Assembly (NCBI GenBank): GCA_946482655.1
Contig: CAMLSA010000074.1
Location: forward strand, 1 to 16,313
Origin: an uncultured Sphingomonas sp.
GTDB lineage: Bacteria > Pseudomonadota > Alphaproteobacteria > Sphingomonadales > Sphingomonadaceae
Direction: 5' to 3'
DNA: 16,313 bases
The notes under the pieces were generated by a model that was not told the DNA's origin, did no database searches, and worked only from the letters and a program-made list of their open reading frames with translations. Every line of letters begins with the position of its first letter. The first letter of the stretch is position 1. The translations under genes were made by a program, and so were the position numbers. Shown piece by piece: positions 9,414 through 15,885 of this stretch.

Positions 9414-10100
9414 TCACTCCGCCGCTTCGGCGATCTGGGTCAGATAGTCCGGGTCGACGATCCGGATCTTGCCCTGGGTCAGCTCGATCACGCCCTCGGT
9501 CGCCCAGGCGGCGAGTTGGCGGTTGATGTTCTCGCGGCTGATCCCGACGAAGCTGCCGAGTTCGGACTGGCTGAGGTCACGGGTCAGGCGGGTGCCGTGG
9601 ACCTTCTGGTCCGTAAGCCGCTTGAGATAGCGGGCGAGACGTGGCCCGGTGGTGAAGGCACGGTCGCTTTCGATCGTGCTGTCGGTCTCGCGCAGCCGCC
9701 GCGCCATTTCGCGCAACAGCCGGATCGCGACCTTGGGGTGGCGTTCGATGAAGCTTTCGAAGGCCGCCGTCGACAGGCGGAAGATCCGCCCTGCCCACAT
9801 CGCCGTCGCCGATGCCGTGCGCGGCTGGCCGTCGAGCACCGCGATCTCGCCGATCACCGCTCCGGCCTCCGCATAATCGAGGATGATCTCGCGACCGTTC
9901 GGCGTCACCATCGAGATTCGTACGACGCCGTCGAGGACGACCACCAGAGAGGTGCCCTCATCGCCCTGGCGGAGAATTTCGTCGTTGGCGCGGATCGGGT
10001 GGACGGTGCCGACGCTGAGCAGATCGGCGAACTCAACTTCGTCCAGCTCGCCGAAGACGCTGGTCTTGGGCAAGTGCGCGGCAAGCTCGGCTGGCGTCAT
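9414..10100 (-). CDS. Crp/Fnr-family transcriptional regulator
   Basis: This 228-residue protein has an N-terminal cyclic-nucleotide-binding-type beta-barrel (about 15-125), a long dimerisation helix (about 120-145) and a C-terminal winged helix-turn-helix (LSQSELGSFVGISRENINRQ, 176-195). The segment GEIAVLDGQPRTASA (84-98) aligns with the phosphate-binding cassette of E. coli CRP, with E85, R94 and T95 at ligand-contacting positions, so cyclic nucleotide binding is plausible. The translation contains no cysteine, which excludes an Fnr-type oxygen-sensing iron-sulfur cluster. The start has a GGGGAG ribosome binding site. It lies 74 bases upstream of trpF on the same strand and could be cotranscribed with the trp unit. 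Whether it regulates these genes cannot be told. Confidence 0.93.
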   Translation of the reverse strand: MTPAELAAHLPKTSVFGELDEVEFADLLSVGTVHPIRANDEILRQGDEGTSLVVVLDGVVRISMVTPNGREIILDYAEAGAVIGEIAVLDGQPRTASATAMWAGRIFRLSTAAFESFIERHPKVAIRLLREMARRLRETDSTIESDRAFTTGPRLARYLKRLTDQKVHGTRLTRDLSQSELGSFVGISRENINRQLAAWATEGVIELTQGKIRIVDPDYLTQIAEAAE

Positions 10101-10193
10101 ATGAGCTCCCCAGAATGGCGATCCCCATCGCGTGTGAACAGGGTGCCGACTCAGTTACGCTTTGGCAAGCGGTCCGGTTGCGGAGAGACCGTA

Positions 10194-10430
10194 TCAGCCG
10201 CTCGTGGTACCCGGGGACCAGCCCGGTGGGGCAAGCCACATCTCGGCCGCGTCGACGCGGTGCCAGTGCGATCGCTGGCCGGCCTCGAGCAGGAAGTAGA
10301 TCGCGGTGGCGTGCGCCCTGGGGCCGCCGGACGGCTCGCGCCAGCTTTCCCGGAACCAGCCGCCCTCGGGATAGCGCGCGAGGCCGAGGCGGTCGATCAG
10401 CGCCCGGACCGCGTTCCAATCGCCGCTCAA
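10194..10430 (-). pseudogene. Cupin_5 (DUF985-type) protein with central deletion
   Basis: The 78-residue reading frame matches the N-terminal half of cupin_5 / DUF985-type proteins: LIDRLGLARYPEGGWFRESW (11-30), then ATAIYFLLEAGQRSHWHRVD (41-60) and AAEMW. Family members then continue for some 60-70 residues through the second half of the barrel and typically end with a FELAPPGW-like sequence. Here AEMW is followed at once by LAPPGWSP and a stop, so the middle appears to be missing in frame, with the junction near 10235/10236. The second metal-site half of the cupin barrel would be lost, so the product is probably non-functional. The likely start is TTG at 10430, overlapping the upstream gene's stop (TTGA). 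The family's usual length is recalled, not searched. Confidence 0.72.
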
Positions 10431-10648
10431 AACAAGCCGCCGCCGATCACCAGCCGGACGATGCCGACCACCAGCACGAAGATGTTGAGCCGGCGCCCGC
10501 TGTCGGCGCGCGACAATATGCCGAAGCCCGCCCCCATCAGCGCGAGCGGCACCACCGCCCAGTTCACCCAGCCGAGAAAGGGAAAGAAGCCGAGAATCGC
10601 GCCGCCAAGCGCGACGAAGCCGATGATCAGGGAAACGAGATTGAACAT
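10427..10648 (-). CDS. Small hydrophobic membrane protein
   Basis: This 73-residue protein is almost entirely hydrophobic, with three probable membrane helices at about 4-22, 28-46 and 55-72 and a short basic loop (SRADSGRRLN) between the second and third. I do not recognise a named family. Similar small proteins in alphaproteobacteria are annotated only as membrane proteins. A GAGAGG sequence lies about ten bases upstream of the ATG. The stop overlaps the TTG start of the damaged cupin gene, so the two probably formed one translationally coupled unit. It is divergent from the lipoprotein gene, across a gap containing a 24-bp palindrome. Confidence 0.8.
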   Translation of the reverse strand: MFNLVSLIIGFVALGGAILGFFPFLGWVNWAVVPLALMGAGFGILSRADSGRRLNIFVLVVGIVRLVIGGGLF

Positions 10649-10686
10649 GGCGCGCAGCCTCTCTCATGTTGGCCGGGATTGCAACT

Positions 10687-10710
10687 ACTGTACTATGATA
10701 ATAATACAGT
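10687..10710. promoter_or_regulatory. Palindromic operator-like site between divergent genes
   Basis: ACTGTA (10687-10692) and TACAGT (10705-10710) are perfect inverted repeats, with TAT and ATA also matching inside: ACTGTA-c-TAT-gata-ATA-a-TACAGT. This is the only markedly AT-rich stretch in the neighbourhood. It contains -10-like hexamers on both strands (TATGAT, TAATAC; TATTAT, TATCAT on the minus strand), so it probably overlaps the divergent promoters of the genes starting at 10648 and 10742. I cannot assign a regulator family. Confidence 0.5.
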
Positions 10711-10741
10711 CTGCGCAACCGCATGAGGCAAGGAGACTATG

Positions 10742-11290
10742 ATGCGCATGGCGATGCTGGGTCTTGCGGCGGCGCTGCTGTCGCTTGCCGGCTGCGAGAG
10801 GAAAGCCGGCAAGGAGGAAGGCGGCGCCGAAACGGCCTCGCTGAAGGTGGGCGAGGATGGCGATGCGGCGATCACCGCGCAGGAAGGCGCCGCACGCGCA
10901 TCGCTGTCGATCCCCGGCATCGAGCTGGGCGGCGACGATATGAATATCGACGGGATAAGGCTCTATCCCGGCAGCAGGCTCCGGGGCATCGACGTCACGC
11001 ATGGGGACGGTTCGGGGAAGGGCCTGGCCGACATGCGCTTCACCAGCCCCGCCGCCCCCGTCAAGGTCGCCGCCCATTTCGCCGCGGCGGCGCGTGAGCG
11101 GAATTTCTCCGACATCAAAGTCACCACTGCCGGCGGCCAGGCGACGCTGACCGCGAAGAAGGACGACGGCGGCGACCTGACGATCACGATGGAGCCGGCC
11201 GAGGGCGGCACGAGCGGGCGAATCCTGATAAAGGATGATGTGAAGGGGCATGGCCGTCGCACACTGGCGCCCCACCGCCCTTCTCGCTAA
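10742..11290 (+). CDS. Predicted lipoprotein of unknown function
   Basis: This 182-residue protein starts with a lipoprotein signal peptide (MRMAMLGLAAALLSLAGC): the lipobox LAGC places the lipidated cysteine at residue 18. A charged spacer (ERKAGKEEGG) follows, then a domain containing IDGIRLYPGSRLRGIDV, SPAAPVKVAAHFAAAARERN and ATLTAKKDDGGDLTITM. I recognise the layout from sphingomonad hypothetical proteins but know no function. Two ATGs are adjacent, at 10739 and 10742; I prefer the second because AAGGAG sits at better spacing. The last residues and the stop lie within a small palindrome, so the C-terminal tail (HGRRTLAPHRPSR) may be a non-conserved extension. crcB starts nine bases after the stop. 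Confidence 0.85.
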   Translation: MRMAMLGLAAALLSLAGCERKAGKEEGGAETASLKVGEDGDAAITAQEGAARASLSIPGIELGGDDMNIDGIRLYPGSRLRGIDVTHGDGSGKGLADMRFTSPAAPVKVAAHFAAAARERNFSDIKVTTAGGQATLTAKKDDGGDLTITMEPAEGGTSGRILIKDDVKGHGRRTLAPHRPSR

Positions 11291-11295
11291 AGGGC
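11277..11295 (+). repeat. Palindrome spanning the lipoprotein stop and crcB ribosome binding site
   Basis: GCCCTT (11277-11282) and AAGGGC (11290-11295) form a six-base stem with a seven-base loop. The right arm contains AAAGGG, the probable ribosome binding site of crcB, and the loop holds most of the lipoprotein's TAA. The sequence CCCTTCTCGCTAAAGGG resembles CCCCTCCCGCAAAGGGG in the trpB-trpA gap. Confidence 0.4.
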
Positions 11296-11299
11296 CGCC

Positions 11300-11677
11300 A
11301 TGCCCCCCATTGTTCTCGTCATGATCGGCGGCGCCATCGGCGCAGGCTTTCGCTATCATATCGGTATGGTCGCGTTCCGGAATCTCGGCCCCGGCTTCCC
11401 GTTCGGCACCTGGATCGTTAACCTGCTCGGCGGCTTGCTGATGGGCGTGCTGATCGGCGTGGTCGCGCGGGCGCCGGTCGAGGGCGAGCCGCTCCGCCTA
11501 TTCCTCGGCGTCGGGGTGCTCGGCGGCTTCACCACCTTCTCGGCGTTCAGCCTCGAGACCTTCAGCATGTTGTCGCGCGGCGAATATGTCATGGCGGGCG
11601 CCTATGCGGTGTCGTCGGTGGCGGGTTCGGTGCTGATGCTGGTCCTCGGCCTCGGCCTGGGCCGCGTGGTGGCATGA
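11300..11677 (+). CDS. crcB: Fluoride channel Fluc/CrcB
   Basis: CrcB (Fluc) is a small dual-topology inner-membrane channel that exports fluoride. The 125-residue length and four hydrophobic segments fit. Diagnostic sequences are GGAIGAGFRY (10-19), GTWIVNLLG in the second helix, and GGFTTFSAFSLET, which includes the phenylalanine-box and the central sodium-site helix break. A fluoride riboswitch often precedes crcB in other bacteria, but only nine bases separate it from the lipoprotein gene here and I see none. Its stop overlaps the start of the pseudouridine synthase (ATGA at 11674-11677), so it is the head or an early member of a coupled four-gene unit. Confidence 0.95.
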   Translation: MPPIVLVMIGGAIGAGFRYHIGMVAFRNLGPGFPFGTWIVNLLGGLLMGVLIGVVARAPVEGEPLRLFLGVGVLGGFTTFSAFSLETFSMLSRGEYVMAGAYAVSSVAGSVLMLVLGLGLGRVVA

Positions 11678-12810
11678 GCGAAACCCCCGGCAGCACGGGC
11701 GCCACCCGGGCCGAGATGCGCCAGTTCGTCGTCGCCGACGACGATGACGGCATCCGGCTCGATCGCTGGTTCAAGCGGCACATGCCGGATACCAGCTTCA
11801 ATATCGTCTCGCGCTGGGCGCGCACCGGGCAGTTGCGGCTCGACGGCAAGCGGGTCGGCCCGGGTGACCGGATCGAGGCGGGTCAGATCATCCGCCTGCC
11901 TCCCCCCGAGGTCGCGGCTGCCGCGGCCACCGCCGCCAAGGCGCCCAAGCCCCGCGCGCCGCGCGAACCGCTGTCGGCCGAGGAGACCGAGCTGGTCCGC
12001 TCGATGGTGATCCACCAGGACCGGCAGGCGATCGTCCTCAACAAGCCGCCGGGCCTCGCGACCCAGGGCGGCACCAAGACCGAGCATCATGTCGACCGCC
12101 TGCTCGACGGACTCCAGTTCGATGCCGACAGCCGGCCCAAGCTGGTCCACCGGCTCGACAAGGACACGTCTGGAGTGCTGCTGCTCGCGCGCACCTCGCG
12201 CGCCGCAGCGCATTTCGCCAAGACGTTCAGCAGCCGCACCGCGCGCAAGATCTACTGGGCGGTGGTCACCGGCGTCCCCTCGATCGGCGACGGGATGATC
12301 GAGCTGCCGATCGGCAAACAGCCCGGCACCGGCGGCGAGAAGATGCATGTCGACGAGAAGGAAGGCAGCCCAGCCCGGACCCGCTACCGGGTGATAGAGC
12401 GCGCCGGCAACCGTGCGTGCTGGGTCGAACTCCAGCCCTATACCGGCCGCACCCACCAGCTGCGCGTCCATATGGCGGCAATCGGCCACCCGATCGTCGG
12501 CGACGGCAAATATGGAGGTGCCGAGGCTTTCCTGTCGGGCACCATCAGCCGCAAGATGCATCTCCATGCGCGGCGGCTGAAGGTCGACCATCCCGATGGC
12601 GGCGTGATCGACGCGGTCGCCGATCTTCCCGATCATTTCGCCGAGACACTGCGTATCCTCGGTTTCGAGGAAGCCAAGGGCGACGCGCTGCCGATCGAGG
12701 AGGTCAAATTCGCGGAAACGCCCGAGGGCAAGCGCCGGCTGGCGGCTCACAAGGCGAAGGACGCGCGCAAGGCGCGGCGCGGCGAGCGGCGCGGACGGAG
12801 CAAGCCGTGA
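11674..12810 (+). CDS. RluA-family 23S rRNA pseudouridine synthase (RluC-like)
   Basis: The protein isomerises specific uridines in 23S rRNA to pseudouridine. It has 378 residues: an S4 RNA-binding domain at about 24-77 (IRLDRWFKRHMPDTSFNIVS onward), an alanine/proline-rich linker near 80-98, and the catalytic domain with VLNKPPGLATQGG (121-133) and the signature HRLDKDTSG (159-167), in which D162 is the catalytic aspartate. GRTHQLRVHMAAIGHPIVGD is the other conserved block. A strongly basic tail (AHKAKDARKARRGERRGRSK) closes the protein. An RluC rather than RluD role is likely from the overall look but not proven. The start overlaps the crcB stop; a second in-frame ATG at residue 15 is a less likely alternative. 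Confidence 0.93.
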   Translation: MSETPGSTGATRAEMRQFVVADDDDGIRLDRWFKRHMPDTSFNIVSRWARTGQLRLDGKRVGPGDRIEAGQIIRLPPPEVAAAAATAAKAPKPRAPREPLSAEETELVRSMVIHQDRQAIVLNKPPGLATQGGTKTEHHVDRLLDGLQFDADSRPKLVHRLDKDTSGVLLLARTSRAAAHFAKTFSSRTARKIYWAVVTGVPSIGDGMIELPIGKQPGTGGEKMHVDEKEGSPARTRYRVIERAGNRACWVELQPYTGRTHQLRVHMAAIGHPIVGDGKYGGAEAFLSGTISRKMHLHARRLKVDHPDGGVIDAVADLPDHFAETLRILGFEEAKGDALPIEEVKFAETPEGKRRLAAHKAKDARKARRGERRGRSKP

Positions 12811-13487
12811 GTGCTCCGAACAGGCTGGCGATCTTCGATTGCGACGGCACGCTGGTGGACAGCCAGGCGATCATCTGCCGGGCGATGGTCGAGGCCTTCG
12901 CCGTCGAGAAGCTGGCACCGCCCGAACATGCGGTGATCCGGCGGGTCGTCGGCCTTAGCCTGACCGAGGCGATGGCGCGGCTGCTGCCCGATGCGGACAC
13001 CGCCTTCCATGTCCGGCTCGGGGAGACCTACAAGCGCGCCTTCCAGAGGCTGCGGGCGGCGGGGCAGGTCGAGGAGCCGCTGTTTCCCGGCATCGCCGAT
13101 GCGCTCGCCGAGCTCGAGGCCGAGGGCTGGCTGCTGGCGGTCGCCACCGGCAAGTCCGATCGCGGGCTCCGGCATTGCCTCGAAGTTCATGGCATCCATG
13201 GCAGGTTCGTCTCGCTCCAGACCGCCGATCGGCACCCTTCCAAGCCCAACCCGTCGATGATCGTCGAGGCGATGGCCGACGCCCGAGCGGTGCCGGGGAC
13301 CAGCGTCATGATCGGCGACACCAGCTTCGATATCGGGATGGGGCTTGCTGCCGGCTGTCCGACGGTGGGGGTCGCCTGGGGCTATCATGCGCCGGAGGAA
13401 CTGTTCGACGAGGGCGCGGATTATGTCGCCGACCGGCCCGAACAGCTCCCCGAGATTCTCAGATTGGCGATAGCGGCAAGAGCGTGA
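12807..13487 (+). CDS. HAD-superfamily hydrolase, phosphoglycolate-phosphatase-like
   Basis: This 226-residue HAD subfamily IA hydrolase has all four motifs: DCDGTLVDS (11-19, nucleophile D11 and acid D13), T114 in AVATGKS, the lysine K146 in PSKPNP, and the acidic pair D171/D175 in MIGDTSFDIGM. A helical cap lies at about 20-90. The substrate cannot be assigned; small-molecule phosphatases such as Gph and PpaX share this layout. The start is GTG at 12807, overlapping the pseudouridine synthase stop (GTGA), and its own stop overlaps the next GTG start. An association with ribosomal RNA modification is only positional. Confidence 0.93.
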   Translation: MSAPNRLAIFDCDGTLVDSQAIICRAMVEAFAVEKLAPPEHAVIRRVVGLSLTEAMARLLPDADTAFHVRLGETYKRAFQRLRAAGQVEEPLFPGIADALAELEAEGWLLAVATGKSDRGLRHCLEVHGIHGRFVSLQTADRHPSKPNPSMIVEAMADARAVPGTSVMIGDTSFDIGMGLAAGCPTVGVAWGYHAPEELFDEGADYVADRPEQLPEILRLAIAARA

Positions 13488-14176
13488 AACGTTTCTACAA
13501 GACAGTATCGGTCGAGCCCGTCGCGGGCGGCGGCGCGATCCGGCTCGACGGCCGCGCGGTAAAGACGCCGGCCCGAGCCGATCTGGTGCTGCCGACGCCA
13601 GCGCTCGGATCGGCGGTAGCGGCCGAATGGGAGGCGCAAGGCGAGACGATCGACCCGCGCTCGATGCCGCTGACCGGGCTCGCCAACGCCGCGATCGACC
13701 GCGTCGCTCCCGATCCCGCTGCGTTCGCGCAAGGGCTCGCCGTCTACGGGGAAAGCGACCTGCTCTGCTATCGCGCCGAGAGCCCGGCCGAGCTGGTCGG
13801 CCATCAGGCCGAGACCTGGGACCCGCTGATCGACTGGGCGCAACAGCGCTATGGCGTCGAGTTCGAGATCATTCACGGCGTCATGCACCGGCCGCAGCCC
13901 CAAAATACCGTCGATCGGCTCGCCGCCGCGGTCCGCGAACATGGCGTGTTCCAGCTCGCCGCGCTCCAGCCGCTCGTCACCATAGCCGGGTCACTGTTGA
14001 TCGCGCTGGCGTTGGCGGAGGGCGAAATCGACGGCCGCTCCGCCTTCGACGCAGCGCATCTCGACGAGTTGTGGCAGGTCGAGCGATGGGGTGAGGACGC
14101 GCTGGCGACCCAGGCGCGCGAGGCGCGATCGAAGGATTTCAGGGCGGCGGCGCGATTTTTGGGGTTGTTGGTCTAA
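13484..14176 (+). CDS. ATP12-family F1-ATPase assembly chaperone
   Basis: ATP12 proteins bind the F1 alpha subunit during assembly of the ATP synthase; the family is found in mitochondria and alphaproteobacteria. The 230-residue protein shows the family pattern: a start with KRFYKTVSVEP, DGRAVKTPA (22-30), AAEWEAQGETIDPRSMPLTG (46-65), ANAAIDRV, YGESDLLCYRAESPAEL (88-104), DPLIDWA (113-119), and a C-terminal region with LALAEGEI and EDALATQAREARSKDF. The GTG start at 13484 overlaps the preceding stop (GTGA). The TAA stop overlaps, on the opposite strand, the TAG of the convergent membrane-protein gene, leaving no intergenic space. Presence of this gene supports alphaproteobacterial origin. 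Confidence 0.94.
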   Translation: MKRFYKTVSVEPVAGGGAIRLDGRAVKTPARADLVLPTPALGSAVAAEWEAQGETIDPRSMPLTGLANAAIDRVAPDPAAFAQGLAVYGESDLLCYRAESPAELVGHQAETWDPLIDWAQQRYGVEFEIIHGVMHRPQPQNTVDRLAAAVREHGVFQLAALQPLVTIAGSLLIALALAEGEIDGRSAFDAAHLDELWQVERWGEDALATQAREARSKDFRAAARFLGLLV

Positions 14177-14742
14177 CCGGCGCTTGGCGTCCCGTCCCGG
14201 GGCAGGAACCACCTCACGATGATCAGCCCCGCTACAGAGAGGCCGATGAAGTCGCTCAGCCACAGATAGATCCAGTAGCCATAGCCGAAATGGTTGAAGA
14301 TCGGCTGGCCGATCTCTGCATAGAGGGTGCCGATCAGCGCAATCGACATGGCGATCCGAGCGCGGCTGTAGAAGTCGGTGACGCGGGAGGCGATAGAACC
14401 CAGCGCGAGCGCGATCAGCAGGCCGGTCACGACGGCGAGGATGAAGCCGATCCCGAGCGCGGCCGAATCGACCACCGGGAAACCCGAATTGTTGAAATGG
14501 ACCATCGCCACCGGCCCTTTGCCGTAGAGTACCGAGCCCGCGGCCGTATCGGGCGAGGGGATGATGTAGGTGCCGGTGCCGGTGGGGGAGAGCGTCTCGG
14601 CGAGCGCCTGCTGCGCGGCCGCCGAGGGCTGCTCGCCGAGGCTTTTCAGGGCGAGCCGGCTGAGCGGCGTACCCCAGAAGAGGAAACCCACCAGATATAG
14701 CGCGACGCCCGCAAGCACGCCGCCGAGCAAGGTCTTGGCCAT
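14173..14742 (-). CDS. Four-helix membrane protein of unknown function
   Basis: This 189-residue protein has probable membrane helices at about 5-24, 95-117, 128-148 and 157-178. The first and second are separated by a soluble stretch of about 70 residues (SLGEQPSAAAQQALAETLSP, then GTYIIPSPDTAAGSVLYGKG and AMVHFNNSGF), probably periplasmic. I do not recognise a named family. The ATG at 14742 has an excellent AGGAGG ribosome binding site, and a TATAGC -10-like hexamer lies about 20 bases further up, so it may have its own promoter despite following gmk by 83 bases. Its stop overlaps that of the convergent ATP12 gene by two bases. Confidence 0.85.
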   Translation of the reverse strand: MAKTLLGGVLAGVALYLVGFLFWGTPLSRLALKSLGEQPSAAAQQALAETLSPTGTGTYIIPSPDTAAGSVLYGKGPVAMVHFNNSGFPVVDSAALGIGFILAVVTGLLIALALGSIASRVTDFYSRARIAMSIALIGTLYAEIGQPIFNHFGYGYWIYLWLSDFIGLSVAGLIIVRWFLPRDGTPSAG

Positions 14743-14825
14743 TCGCGTCCTCCTGTGGTGGTGGCTATAGCGAGGCTAAACCCGGATTCGTTCCATGCAA
14801 GCGATTGTCGAACCGACTGCCGCGT

Positions 14826-15467
14826 CTATCCGCCCGGCGTGGTCAGCTTGCGGATGAAGCCGATCAGTCCGGTCTGGCGGCTGCGCTTGAGGCGTTCAGC
14901 CTCGAGAATGTGCTTCACTTCCGCGAAGCAGCGCTCGATATCGTCGTTGATCAGGACATAGTCATAGCCGTCCCAATGGCTGACCTCGGCGGCGGCGCGC
15001 TGCATCCGGCCAGCGATCACTTCCTGGCTGTCGGTGGCGCGCTTGCGCAAGCGATCCTCGAGTTCGGCCATCGAGGGCGGCAGGATGAACACCCGGACAA
15101 CGTCGCCGCCGCGCATCTGGTAGAGCTGCTGCGCGCCCTGCCAGTCGATGTCGAACAGCACGTCGAGGCCGGAGGCGAGCATGTCGTCGATCGGCTTGCC
15201 CGGGCTGCCGTAGCGATGGTTGAAGACATGCGCCCATTCGAGGAATTCATGGTTCGCGGCCATCTCGCGGAAATGTTCGAGGGTGACGAAATGATAGTCC
15301 TCGCCATCGACTTCGCCGGGGCGCGGCGGGCGTGTGGTCGCCGAGACCGACATCTTGAGGTGGTCGTCGGAGGCGAGCAGCCGGCGGGCTATGGTGGATT
15401 TACCCGCGCCCGAGGGCGAGGAGAGAACGAACAGCACGCCGCGGCGCTTGAGCGAGTGATGGGCCAT
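14826..15467 (-). CDS. gmk: Guanylate kinase Gmk
   Basis: Gmk phosphorylates GMP to GDP with ATP, an essential step in nucleotide supply and (p)ppGpp metabolism. The 213-residue protein has the P-loop SSPSGAGKST (16-25), the GMP-binding stretch SATTRPPRPGEVDGEDYHF (42-60), FLEWAHVFNHRYGSP and DVLFDIDWQGAQQ in the core, and RKRATDS in the lid. All are intact. In many alphaproteobacteria yicC lies directly upstream of gmk; here it does not, and a small hypothetical gene occupies that place. The ribosome binding site is weak. TTGACG in the 87-base upstream gap could be a -35 element but no good -10 follows. Confidence 0.97.
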   Translation of the reverse strand: MAHHSLKRRGVLFVLSSPSGAGKSTIARRLLASDDHLKMSVSATTRPPRPGEVDGEDYHFVTLEHFREMAANHEFLEWAHVFNHRYGSPGKPIDDMLASGLDVLFDIDWQGAQQLYQMRGGDVVRVFILPPSMAELEDRLRKRATDSQEVIAGRMQRAAAEVSHWDGYDYVLINDDIERCFAEVKHILEAERLKRSRQTGLIGFIRKLTTPGG

Positions 15468-15554
15468 GGCGGCACTTGCATCGGACAGGGCGCCCGCGTC
15501 AATCGTCGATCGCGACGATGCGCAACGGGCGCGCCATCCTCTCGCTCCGGCGGG

Positions 15555-15788
15555 TTAGACCGTCGGCGGATGATCCGCCGCCGCCGTTCGCGGCCGGGTC
15601 CGCCCGGCCTTGCGCCGGTCATAGGCCTTCTTGGCGACCCAGGCGCCGCCGGCCAGCAGACCGAGCGGCCCCGCTCGCCGGATGAGGCCTGCCGCCGCGG
15701 CGCCGAACAGCGCCCCTTTCACACCGCCCTTGCCATCGCGCCGGTCGATCTCGCGGCCCACCAGTGCACCCAGAAGCTTGCCGATCAT
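15555..15788 (-). CDS. Small glycine/alanine-rich hypothetical protein
   Basis: This 77-residue protein begins MIGKLLGALVGREIDRRDG and has a weakly hydrophobic middle rich in glycine and alanine (GALFGAAAAGLIRRAGPLGL) flanked by basic residues, ending in a polar tail. It may associate with membranes but has no clear signal peptide. I cannot assign a family or role; comparable short proteins occur in sphingomonads. Support for it being real: an AGGA ribosome binding site, its own gap on both sides, codon usage like its neighbours, and a possible stress-sigma promoter just upstream. Confidence 0.7.
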   Translation of the reverse strand: MIGKLLGALVGREIDRRDGKGGVKGALFGAAAAGLIRRAGPLGLLAGGAWVAKKAYDRRKAGRTRPRTAAADHPPTV

Positions 15789-15818
15789 GTCCTGTCTCCG
15801 CTCATATTGCCGCCGGGA

Positions 15819-15843
15819 AGCGCGCAGGCGGGAGGGAAGTTCC
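15819..15843 (-). promoter_or_regulatory. Possible EcfG-type (general stress) promoter
   Basis: On the minus strand GGAAC (15843-15839) is followed after 16 bases by CGCT (15822-15819). The alphaproteobacterial EcfG consensus is GGAAC, 16-17 bases, CGTT, so the -10 element has one mismatch. It ends about 30 bases before the ATG of the small gene at 15788, a suitable distance. Chance occurrence in GC-rich DNA is quite possible. Confidence 0.3.
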
Positions 15844-15885
15844 GCACGGTAGCGCGCGTGTTTCGTCCAGCCGGGTGGGAGACGG

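Noticed and set aside
11231..11299. Fluoride riboswitch ahead of crcB
   Set aside because: crcB begins nine bases after the lipoprotein stop, and I do not see the conserved fluoride-aptamer arrangement in this stretch.
12417..12806. Longer N-terminus for the HAD hydrolase
   Set aside because: The extension overlaps the pseudouridine synthase in another frame. The DCDGT motif sits near residue 11 with the GTG at 12807, as is usual in the family.
15501..15540. Twelve-codon frame MARPLRIVAIDD just upstream of gmk, as a leader peptide
   Set aside because: The purine-rich stretch abuts the ATG without proper spacing, no regulatory hairpin follows, and such short frames are expected by chance.
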